From positions 1 to 8,871 of the forward strand of contig URLU01000087.1 in the NCBI GenBank assembly GCA_900548765.1: DNA of 8,871 nt, written 5' to 3'. Origin of the DNA: an uncultured Lachnobacterium sp. GTDB taxonomy: Bacteria; Bacillota; Clostridia; Lachnospirales; Lachnospiraceae. Below, one piece after another: positions 1 to 5,324 of the stretch; position 1 is the first letter of the stretch; every line of letters starts with the position of its first letter. A program made the position numbers and the translations under genes. The notes under the pieces were generated by a model, which did not search any database, was not told the DNA's origin, and worked only from the letters and a program-made list of their open reading frames with translations.

Positions 1-1
1 T

Positions 2-715
2 GAATTTTCCAATGTGGCATTTTCCTACAATGATGGCGAGCAGGTGCTTAAAGATGTGACCTTTACTGCAAAGCAGGGCGAGGTGACAGCCCTGATTGGA
101 CCATCAGGCGGTGGTAAAACCACGGTTTCCAGAATGGCTACACGATTCTGGGATTACAATAAGGGTAAAATCACGGTTGGCGGTATGGAGGTCGCCCAGA
201 TTGACCCTGAGAAGCTTATGTCCCTTTACTCAATAGTATTTCAGGATGTCATCCTCTTTAACAACACCATAATGGAAAATATCCGTATCGGTAAAAAGGA
301 TGCCACAGATGAAGAAGTCATGCAGGCAGCAAGACTTGCCTACTGCGAGGAATTTGTGGAGAAGCTTCCTGACAAGTGGAACACAATGGTGGGCGAAAAC
401 GGTTCTGAATTGTCAGGCGGTGAGAGACAAAGAATATCAATTGCCAGAGCCTTCCTTAAGGATGCACCAATCATTCTGATGGATGAAGCCACAGCTTCAC
501 TTGACGTGGATAATGAGTCTCTGATTCAGGAATCCATATCAAACCTCATCCAGAACAAGACAGTTTTAATCATTGCCCACAGAATGAGAACCGTAGATGG
601 GGCAGACAAGATTGTAGTCTTGAAGGATGGCGTGGTTGCAGAACAGGGCAGCCCGGCAGCACTTAAAAAACAGAATGGAATATATCATCACATGATGGAA
701 TTACAGCTTGAGTAG
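2..715 (+). CDS. ABC exporter, C-terminal ATP-binding domain (5' partial)
   Basis: This is the nucleotide-binding domain of an ABC transporter that hydrolyses ATP to drive export across the cytoplasmic membrane. The reading frame is open from base 2 (EFSN before the GTG at 14), so the start and presumably a fused N-terminal membrane domain lie outside the window. Counting from the GTG at 14, an A-loop tyrosine (FSY) is at 5, the Walker A GPSGGGKTT is at 29-37, a Q-loop FQD follows, then the signature LSGGERQ, Walker B IILMDEATASLD, and the H-loop histidine in IIAHRM. All catalytic elements are intact. The EFSNVAFSY lead-in and the LSGGERQRISIARA signature are typical of exporter half-transporters of the MsbA/multidrug type, which often act as pairs. 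Substrate cannot be read from this fragment. A MATE pump starts 44 bases downstream with no terminator between them, so co-transcription is likely. Confidence 0.95.
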   Translation, partial: EFSNVAFSYNDGEQVLKDVTFTAKQGEVTALIGPSGGGKTTVSRMATRFWDYNKGKITVGGMEVAQIDPEKLMSLYSIVFQDVILFNNTIMENIRIGKKDATDEEVMQAARLAYCEEFVEKLPDKWNTMVGENGSELSGGERQRISIARAFLKDAPIILMDEATASLDVDNESLIQESISNLIQNKTVLIIAHRMRTVDGADKIVVLKDGVVAEQGSPAALKKQNGIYHHMMELQLE

Positions 716-759
716 GTGTATTATGTAGGCATACATTAAGAAATTGCAGGTGAAATAAA

Positions 760-2097
760 ATGGAAAAAAGTATGTTTACATCAGCAGAACTCAAGAAATT
801 AATCTATCCGCTTATCATAGAGCAAATCCTTGCCATAACAGTAGGCATGGTGGATACAGTCATGATTTCATATGCAGGAGAGGCAGCTATGTCAGGTGTC
901 TCTCTTGTTGATATGATAAATAATCTACTTATAAGTATATTTGCAGCGGTGGCAACAGGTGGAGCTGTAGTGGTATCCCAGTATCTTGGCAGCCAAAATC
1001 CCAAAAGTGCATCCAGAGCAGCCACCCAGCTTATCACAGTAGCCTTTGTCATAGCGGCAGGTTTTATGCTCGTATCTATAATAGGAAATAAATCCATACT
1101 CAGATTATTGTTTGGCGCAATCGAGTCTGATGTAATGGATAGTGCCTGCATATACTTTTTAATCTCGGCATGGTCATACCCATTTCTTGCTGTCTACAAT
1201 GCAAGTGCAGCAATTTTCAGGTCTATGGGCAATGCCAAAATCTCAATGAAAATATCAATCGGCATGAATATATTTAACGCAATCGGAAATGCTATCCTAA
1301 TCTTTGGTCTGTCTATGGGGGCAGCAGGAGCCGCTCTTTCCACACTGGCAGCCAGAATCCTTGGAGCAATTGTCCTGCTTTATCTGGCAACCAAGAAAAA
1401 TCTTCCAGTATCTGTAAATATGAGGGAGGTCTTCAAATGGGAAAGCAATATGGTGCGCAGAATCCTGAATATAGCCATTCCAAGCGGTATAGAAAATGGC
1501 TTGTTTCAGCTTGGACGAGTGCTGGTAGTCAGCATAATTGCCCTCTTTGGAACCTATCAGATTGCAGCAAATGCAGTGGCAAACACACTGGATGCCATGG
1601 GCTGTATCGCAGGACAGGCTATGAACCTTGCCATGATTACAGTGGTGGGACGGTGTATGGGAGCAGGAGAAAAGGAACAGGCAGTCTATTATACAAAGAA
1701 GCTATGGAAGATAACCTATATCATTACAATCGCAGTGAATTCAGTAATCCTAATATCCCTGCCCTGGCTGCTCAGGCTTTTTGCCTTATCTCCAAAAGCA
1801 TATAAGTATGCCTATATTCTTGTCATGATTCATGACGGCATGGCTATGTTTATGTGGCCGACAGCCTTTACCCTGCCCAATGCCATGCGTGCGGCAGGAG
1901 ACGTGAAGTACTGCATGTTTATATCCATTTTCTCAATGGTGGTATTCAGAATCCTCTTGAGCATAGTGTTCGGCATCTGGCTGGGCTGGGGCGCAATAGG
2001 AGTCTGGCTTGCAATGATAGTGGACTGGACCTTCAGATTTATATTCTTCGTATGGCGTTTTGTCAGCAGAAAATGGCTGGAGTACAAGGTAATATAA
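760..2097 (+). CDS. MATE-family multidrug/cation antiporter
   Basis: This is a complete 445-residue integral membrane protein of the MATE (multidrug and toxin extrusion) family, which exports organic cations, drugs or metabolites in exchange for Na+ or H+. Length and the pattern of about 12 hydrophobic segments fit the family. The N-terminal block (IEQILAITVGMVDTVMIS, then a GGAVVVSQYLG segment around residues 66-77) is a recognisable MATE lobe-1 pattern, and a similar block recurs in the second half (PSGIENGLFQLGRVLVVSII), reflecting the internal duplication. The ATG at 760 is preceded by AGGTGA about seven bases upstream. It follows the ABC exporter gene closely, which suggests a joint efflux or resistance locus; this is inference. 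Substrate is not predictable. The next promoter is about 40 bases beyond its stop. Confidence 0.95.
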   Translation: MEKSMFTSAELKKLIYPLIIEQILAITVGMVDTVMISYAGEAAMSGVSLVDMINNLLISIFAAVATGGAVVVSQYLGSQNPKSASRAATQLITVAFVIAAGFMLVSIIGNKSILRLLFGAIESDVMDSACIYFLISAWSYPFLAVYNASAAIFRSMGNAKISMKISIGMNIFNAIGNAILIFGLSMGAAGAALSTLAARILGAIVLLYLATKKNLPVSVNMREVFKWESNMVRRILNIAIPSGIENGLFQLGRVLVVSIIALFGTYQIAANAVANTLDAMGCIAGQAMNLAMITVVGRCMGAGEKEQAVYYTKKLWKITYIITIAVNSVILISLPWLLRLFALSPKAYKYAYILVMIHDGMAMFMWPTAFTLPNAMRAAGDVKYCMFISIFSMVVFRILLSIVFGIWLGWGAIGVWLAMIVDWTFRFIFFVWRFVSRKWLEYKVI

Positions 2098-2116
2098 AAG
2101 AAAGCTGATATAAAAG

Positions 2117-2133
2117 AAAAAAATTATTTTTTT
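2117..2133 (+). promoter_or_regulatory. UP-element-like A/T tract upstream of the perR promoter
   Basis: Seven A residues, TTA, then seven T residues lie just upstream of the -35 hexamer at 2137. The layout resembles the A-tract/T-tract UP element bound by the alpha subunit of RNA polymerase, which would strengthen this promoter. It could also work as a weak terminator for the upstream MATE gene, because the two tracts can pair into an A-U hairpin. Confidence 0.45.
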
Positions 2134-2136
2134 GTG

Positions 2137-2164
2137 TTGACATTTTGAAAAAACATGATATATT
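2137..2164 (+). promoter_or_regulatory. perR-rubrerythrin promoter
   Basis: A consensus -35 TTGACA (2137-2142) and a -10 TATATT (2159-2164) are separated by 16 bases. TG at 2156-2157, one base before the -10, makes it an extended -10. The predicted start site is around 2171, about 35 bases before the perR ATG. This is the best sigma-A-type promoter in the window. Confidence 0.8.
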
Positions 2165-2169
2165 GATAT

Positions 2170-2184
2170 TAGTAACTATTACTA
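2170..2184. promoter_or_regulatory. Per-box-like operator over the perR start site
   Basis: TAGTAA-CTA-TTACTA is an inverted repeat with six perfect pairs on each side. It can also be written as 7-1-7, the layout of Fur-family operators, and it agrees with the Bacillus Per box TTATAATNATTATAA at about 10 of the 14 defined positions. It begins six bases after the -10 box and covers the predicted start site, so bound PerR would block its own promoter. Binding is inferred from the sequence and position. Confidence 0.6.
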
Positions 2185-2205
2185 TTTTAGAAGAAAGCAG
2201 GAATT

Positions 2206-2580
2206 ATGGCAAAGTATTCAAGACAAAGAGAGTGTATTTTGAAAAATTTGCAGAGCAGAAGAGATCATCCAACTGCGGATATGGTTTACGAAAGTGTACA
2301 GGTCGGGGAGCCAAACATAAGCCTTGGAACTGTATACAGGAATCTATCTTTTCTGGCGGAGAATGGTCAGATACTTAAGATATCAACGGGAATAGGACCG
2401 GACCATTTTGACGGATTCACAGAAGCACATAATCATTTTGTGTGCAGGAAGTGCGGAAGAGTGCTGGATTTGGACTATGTAGCAGACGAGAAGATTATAG
2501 CGGACGCTTCTAAAAATTTTAATGGTGAAATAGAAGGCTATGATTTACAGTTCTACGGAACTTGTGAGGATTGTCTTTAA
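2206..2580 (+). CDS. perR: PerR peroxide-sensing repressor (Fur family)
   Basis: This is a 124-residue Fur-family repressor that senses hydrogen peroxide by metal-catalysed histidine oxidation. Aligned with Bacillus subtilis PerR (offset 16), all five regulatory metal ligands are present at the right spacing: H21, D69, H75, H77 and D88 correspond to H37, D85, H91, H93 and D104. The structural zinc cysteines C80, C83, C120 and C123 are also present. The aspartate at the D104 position favours PerR over Fur. The winged-helix segment includes HPTADMVY and ISLGTVYRNLSFL. The protein lacks the first roughly 16 residues of B. subtilis PerR. An in-frame TAG at 2188-2190 rules out a longer start, and an AGCAGGA ribosome site precedes the ATG. 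It lies first in an operon with rubrerythrin, behind its own likely operator. Confidence 0.93.
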   Translation: MAKYSRQRECILKNLQSRRDHPTADMVYESVQVGEPNISLGTVYRNLSFLAENGQILKISTGIGPDHFDGFTEAHNHFVCRKCGRVLDLDYVADEKIIADASKNFNGEIEGYDLQFYGTCEDCL

Positions 2581-2624
2581 AAAATTGCACAAAATAAAAT
2601 GTATAAATTAAGGAGGAAATTATT

Positions 2625-3212
2625 ATGGCAAAGTGGGTATGTCCAGTATGTGGTTACATTCATGAGGGAGATGAGGCACCAGCAGAGTGTCCGGTATGTC
2701 ACGTAGACGGATCTAGGTTCAAAAAGGTAGAGGGAGAGCTTAAGCTTGCAGCAGAGCATGAGTTCGGCGTATACGCAGCAACAGTAAAGAATAACCCAGA
2801 CATCAGCGAAGAGGATAAGAAATACATCTTCGAGCAGTTAAAGGCAAACTTTGAGGGAGAGTGCTCAGAGGTTGGAATGTATCTCTGCATGGCTCGTATC
2901 GCTCACCGAGAGGGATATCCGGAAATCGGACTCTACTGGGAGAAGGCAGCATATGAGGAAGCAGAGCACGCAGCAAAATTTGCAGAGTTACTCGGCTCAG
3001 ATCTTGAGAAGAATATGACATCATCTACAAAGGAAAACCTCGCATGGAGAGTAGATTGTGAGTTTGGAGCAACACAGGGTAAGGTAGATTTGGCAGTATG
3101 CGCAAAGAAGAATAACCTTGATGCAATCCATGACACAGTTCATGAGATGGCTAGAGATGAGGCTCGCCACGGCAAAGCCCTTAAGGGATTACTTGAGAGA
3201 TATTTTGGATAA
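2625..3212 (+). CDS. rbr: Reverse rubrerythrin (peroxide-reducing diiron protein)
   Basis: This is a 195-residue rubrerythrin with the domain order reversed: a rubredoxin-like iron site at the N terminus (C6, C9, C22, C25 in CPVCGY and CPVCHVDG) followed by a four-helix diiron domain. In the diiron part, E-x2-H appears twice (E112/H115 in YEEAEH and E179/H182 in DEARH), with further candidate glutamates near 77-82, 146 and 174. Rubrerythrins reduce hydrogen peroxide in the cytoplasm with electrons passed through the rubredoxin site; reverse rubrerythrins of clostridia are known PerR-regulated NADH-peroxidase terminal components. A strong AGGAGG at 2611-2616, eight bases before the ATG, follows the perR stop by only 30 bases with no clear promoter between, so perR and this gene form an operon. 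A terminator follows the stop. Confidence 0.93.
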   Translation: MAKWVCPVCGYIHEGDEAPAECPVCHVDGSRFKKVEGELKLAAEHEFGVYAATVKNNPDISEEDKKYIFEQLKANFEGECSEVGMYLCMARIAHREGYPEIGLYWEKAAYEEAEHAAKFAELLGSDLEKNMTSSTKENLAWRVDCEFGATQGKVDLAVCAKKNNLDAIHDTVHEMARDEARHGKALKGLLERYFG

Positions 3213-3222
3213 TTAGCAGATT

Positions 3223-3252
3223 AGCATCCCCTTTAAATAAGGGGGTGCTTTT
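3223..3252 (+). terminator. Rho-independent terminator of the perR-rbr operon
   Basis: AGCATCCCC (3223-3231) pairs with GGGGGTGCT (3241-3249), nine pairs including one G-T, around a nine-base loop, with a short T run to 3252. It sits 10 bases after the rubrerythrin stop codon. The T run is short, so termination may be partial. Confidence 0.75.
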
Positions 3253-3255
3253 GTG

Positions 3256-3274
3256 CATTATAAAGTATATAATG
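3256..3274. promoter_or_regulatory. Inverted repeat overlapping a candidate -10 box of the toxin-antitoxin-like operon
   Basis: CATTATA (3256-3262) and TATAATG (3268-3274) are perfect inverted repeats separated by AAGTA. The right arm contains TATAAT (3268-3273), a perfect -10 hexamer, but no good -35 is visible at the expected distance (GTGCTT at 3245-3250 is poor). Transcription would start near 3280, inside the 5' end of the longer possible reading frame. This layout is what an autoregulated operator would look like. Confidence 0.45.
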
Positions 3275-3297
3275 AAAATAGGGGAGCAGATAATTAC

Positions 3298-3612
3298 ATG
3301 ACAATAGAGTTGATTAGACAACTATATAATGAATCAAAAATATGGTGGTCAAAACATTGCCTAGAGAGAATGAATGAAAGAAATATAAGCATTGATGACC
3401 TCACACGATGTATAAATGAGGGAGAGATAATAGAAGATTATCCAGATGACTATCCCAATCCAAGTTGTTTGGTCTTTGGCTTGAATACTGCTGGTAGATA
3501 TCTTCATGCAGTTGTTGGAACAGATGGAAAAATATTATATATAATCACTGTTTATATTCCAAATGAACAGAAATTTGAAAAAGATGGAAAAACAAGAAAG
3601 GGGCGTGTGTAA
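3298..3612 (+). CDS. DUF4258 protein, toxin-like partner of a YgiT-type antitoxin
   Basis: This is a 104-residue protein matching the DUF4258 pattern: an N-terminal KHCLERMNERNIS block (H20, R24, R28), a GEIIEDYPDDYPNPSCLVFG block around residues 42-61, then a LHAVVG strand, IITVYIP, and a basic C-terminal end. DUF4258 proteins resemble RelE/BrnT-type small RNases and are commonly paired with YgiT-type zinc-finger antitoxins; cytoplasmic RNA cleavage is inferred from that. I chose the ATG at 3298 over the in-frame GTG at 3253, because 3253 abuts the upstream terminator's T run and the candidate -10 box at 3268-3273 would lie inside the gene. An AGGGGAG sequence lies about 11 bases before the ATG. 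The gene is more A/T-rich than its neighbours, a possible sign of transfer. Confidence 0.78.
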   Translation: MTIELIRQLYNESKIWWSKHCLERMNERNISIDDLTRCINEGEIIEDYPDDYPNPSCLVFGLNTAGRYLHAVVGTDGKILYIITVYIPNEQKFEKDGKTRKGRV

Positions 3613-3613
3613 T

Positions 3614-3841
3614 ATGTGTATGTATTGTAAATGCGATGAAGTTGTGCAATCTACAACAACTCATGTGGTAAATTATAAGGATTGTGTGATTGTTATAAAA
3701 AACGTACCATGTATGGAATGTGCCCAATGTGGAGAAACTTATTATACAAATGAAGTGGCAGTACATTTGGAAAAGCTGGTGAATGCTGCAAAACAGTTGA
3801 TGCAGGAAATATCTGTGATTGATTACAATAAGGCGGCATAA
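3614..3841 (+). CDS. YgiT-type zinc-finger protein, antitoxin-like
   Basis: This is a 75-residue protein with a YgiT/MqsA-N-type zinc finger: C-x2-C at C2/C5 and CxxCGE at C36/C39, with extra cysteines at 7, 24 and 33. The finger is followed by TYYTNEVAVHLEKL and a short helical tail ending at VIDYNKAA. Full MqsA antitoxins carry a C-terminal helix-turn-helix domain; none is present here, so DNA binding would need another mechanism or partner. The ATG at 3614 lies one base after the stop of the DUF4258 gene. AAAGGGG at 3597-3603 is its ribosome site, 10 bases away, which favours this start over the in-frame ATG at 3563 that would overlap the upstream gene. The tight spacing with a DUF4258 gene suggests a type II toxin-antitoxin pair; the role is inferred from family pairing. 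Confidence 0.78.
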   Translation: MCMYCKCDEVVQSTTTHVVNYKDCVIVIKNVPCMECAQCGETYYTNEVAVHLEKLVNAAKQLMQEISVIDYNKAA

Positions 3842-3842
3842 T

Positions 3843-4109
3843 ATGATACGAAAAGCATTCAAATTCACAGGCTCAGTTCAGGGCGTAGGCTTTAGATACA
3901 GAGCCCAGTACGCCGCAAATGGGCTGAGAGTCACAGGCTGGGTCAAAAATGAATGGGATGGCTCAGTCAGTATGGAAGCCCAAGGCAGTGAAGAACAGAT
4001 AAATGAGATGCTTAAACTCATAAATCAGGGCTCTTACATCCAAATCGACAGGATGGAATATCACGAGATACCAGTAGTTGAAGATGAACGAAGTTTTCAT
4101 GTTCGTTAA
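3843..4109 (+). CDS. acyP: Acylphosphatase
   Basis: This is an 88-residue cytoplasmic enzyme that hydrolyses acyl phosphates such as 1,3-bisphosphoglycerate, acetyl phosphate or carbamoyl phosphate to the acid and phosphate. Both family signatures are present: GSVQGVGFRYRAQYAA with the catalytic arginine R18, and GWVKNEWDGSVSMEAQG with the catalytic asparagine N36. Length fits the family (about 90-100 residues). I chose the ATG at 3843, because AAGGCGG lies about seven bases upstream and the alternative ATG at 3819 would overlap the preceding gene and add residues the family lacks. It starts one base after the stop of the zinc-finger gene, so it is probably translated from the same transcript. 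A strong terminator follows 61 bases after its stop. Confidence 0.95.
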   Translation: MIRKAFKFTGSVQGVGFRYRAQYAANGLRVTGWVKNEWDGSVSMEAQGSEEQINEMLKLINQGSYIQIDRMEYHEIPVVEDERSFHVR

Positions 4110-4170
4110 TAATCAGCAAAATATGATGAGTACTCTTGCTTGGATTTTTTGAAAAATTTAGTACTTTTAT

Positions 4171-4218
4171 TGCAACCAGAGAACCTGCTAAAGCAGGTTC
4201 AATTGGTTGCATTTTTTT
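4171..4218 (+). terminator. Strong rho-independent terminator after acylphosphatase
   Basis: A two-part stem is followed by seven T residues. The outer stem is TGCAACCA (4171-4178) with TGGTTGCA (4204-4211). The inner stem is GAACCTGC (4181-4188) with GCAGGTTC (4193-4200), closed by a four-base loop. A small GA/AAT internal loop separates them. It should end transcripts from the three small genes upstream. Confidence 0.92.
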
Positions 4219-4233
4219 GACTTGATTTAACAA

Positions 4234-4488
4234 GGTAGCGATGGGATATGGCGGCAGGGGTGGATGAAATTTGGGGCTTGTGCAGGACGTTAGATTTTCT
4301 TAATGCTCTGTACGTTTCCCAGCAGCTCGGCAACAGGACGTTGCCGAGAGCGAGATTTGAGCCATGGATGGCGAATATCGAGCGGTTGCGTCAAGCCACC
4401 ATCACTTAAACCAGAGCATTTAGAAAATCTTACTTCCGAAACCCGCCCCAAATTTCATCCACCCCTGCCGCCATATCCCTTCACCACC
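4234..4488. repeat. Large imperfect palindrome: MITE-like element or structured RNA
   Basis: No gene is supported here. Bases 4243-4277 and 4445-4479 are exact reverse complements over all 35 positions. Nine of 12 further pairs extend this outward to 4234/4488. After a symmetrical 11-by-11 unpaired stretch, 4289-4310 and 4412-4433 match in 20 of 22 positions, and GTTT (4314-4317) with AAAC (4408-4411) adds four pairs. The interior holds a perfect nine-pair hairpin, CTCGGCAAC (4326-4334) with GTTGCCGAG (4340-4348). The arms are G-rich on the left and C-rich on the right, more G+C-rich than the flanks. ACAA occurs just before (4230-4233) and just after (4492-4495), a possible but weak target duplication. 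It could be a non-autonomous transposon (MITE), a repetitive palindrome, or a folded RNA; no transposase or promoter is seen. Confidence 0.75.
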
Positions 4489-4549
4489 CCCACAATTTTC
4501 ATAAAAATTTAAGGTTTCATTCATAGACAGTTCCTATCCAGTAATATAT

Positions 4550-4555
4550 TATAAT
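4550..4555 (+). promoter_or_regulatory. Candidate -10 box for the PAP2 operon
   Basis: TATAAT at 4550-4555 is a perfect -10 hexamer 55 bases before the PAP2 start codon. The best -35 candidate, TAGACA (4524-4529), lies 20 bases upstream, or 15 from an alternative -10 TATATT at 4545-4550, so the spacing is poor either way. A promoter is needed here because of the terminator at 4171-4218. Confidence 0.4.
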
Positions 4556-4581
4556 TAAAGGAAAAATATTCAAAAACCACA

Positions 4582-4595
4582 GGGGCACCCGCCCC
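4582..4595 (+). promoter_or_regulatory. Small GC hairpin just before the PAP2 ribosome binding site
   Basis: GGGGC (4582-4586) and GCCCC (4591-4595) can pair around ACCC, ending three bases before the AGGAGG ribosome site at 4599-4604. The stem is short but all G-C, and its place next to the ribosome site suggests a possible effect on translation or mRNA stability. Confidence 0.35.
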
Positions 4596-4610
4596 AATAG
4601 GAGGAAGATT

Positions 4611-5294
4611 ATGAATAAGAAGTTTATCACTTCAGGAATAGCAGGCATTCTTTTTATCCTGCTAATCGTACTGGTAAAGACTGTCGATGTAGCAGCAATA
4701 GGACCAGCTGGAACCAGCATCGGCTTATCCAAAATCAATGGAGCGGTAGCAGGCTTTTTCGGAACCAGTATGTTCTGGTATAAGCTTACAAATGCCATAG
4801 GAATACTGGCAATTCTCACAGCCCTGTGCTTCGCCCTCTTTGGCGGATTGCAGATGATACTGAGAAAAAGCCTTGTAAAGGTAGACAAGGAACTTTTCTC
4901 CCTTGCCGGACTCTATGCAGTGGTAGTTGTTTTATATGTATTTTTTGAAAAAGTCATTATTAATTACAGACCGGTAATCATGCCTGACGAGACAGAACCG
5001 GCAGCTTCATTCCCATCATCACACACTATGCTTATCTGTGTAATTATGGGAAGCACAATGATATTATCAGGAAAATATCTCAAGAGATATATAGAAAATA
5101 AGACCATCAGGGACACAATCCAGGCACTATGCGGATTTTTCATTGTACTGACTGTATTTGGCAGACTCGCATGTGGAGTGCACTGGTTTACAGACATACT
5201 TGGCGGAGTCTTAATCAGTATTACACTTGTGGCAGCCTTTGCCGGCGTGATTGACATGATTCGCGCCAGAAGAAGACAGAAGCTTGCAAAATAA
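4611..5294 (+). CDS. PAP2-family membrane phosphatase
   Basis: This is a 227-residue polytopic membrane protein of the PAP2 (type 2 phosphatidic acid phosphatase) superfamily, which removes phosphate from lipid phosphates such as undecaprenyl diphosphate, phosphatidylglycerophosphate or phosphatidate, with the active site facing outward. The three motifs are present: K114 and R120-P121 in EKVIINYRP, P135-S-S-H138 in FPSSHTM, and R185, H191 and D195 in GRLACGVHWFTD. In motif 1 there are five residues between K and RP where the family usually has six, and motif 3 has GR in place of SR. About six hydrophobic segments are visible. An AGGAGG six bases before the ATG fixes the start. The substrate cannot be decided; undecaprenyl diphosphatase (BcrC-like) is one option. 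A membrane-anchored unknown follows after 30 bases, probably in the same operon. Confidence 0.9.
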   Translation: MNKKFITSGIAGILFILLIVLVKTVDVAAIGPAGTSIGLSKINGAVAGFFGTSMFWYKLTNAIGILAILTALCFALFGGLQMILRKSLVKVDKELFSLAGLYAVVVVLYVFFEKVIINYRPVIMPDETEPAASFPSSHTMLICVIMGSTMILSGKYLKRYIENKTIRDTIQALCGFFIVLTVFGRLACGVHWFTDILGGVLISITLVAAFAGVIDMIRARRRQKLAK

Positions 5295-5324
5295 TTATAG
5301 TAATAAGAAATTGTAGGAGCAGAA

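Noticed and set aside
717..736. Small inverted repeat (ATGTA-GGCA-TACAT) between the ABC and MATE genes
   Set aside because: Only five pairs, no T run and no promoter match nearby, so it is within chance expectation.
2145..2378. Alternative frame over the perR promoter and 5' end
   Set aside because: It covers the promoter and operator and is a shadow of perR, which has full family motifs.
3253..3297. Longer start (GTG at 3253) for the DUF4258 gene
   Set aside because: It would start at the T run of the terminator with no ribosome site, and the inverted repeat with its -10 box would lie inside the gene. The added residues do not resemble the family.
3563..3613. Longer start (ATG at 3563) for the zinc-finger protein
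   Set aside because: It would overlap the upstream gene by about 50 bases, whereas the ATG at 3614 has a ribosome site and starts with the expected cysteine motif.
4303..4512. Possible 69-residue protein within the palindromic element
   Set aside because: It lies across the inverted repeats and the inner hairpin, has no good ribosome site and a proline-rich composition explained by the C-rich arm. The palindrome explains the sequence better.
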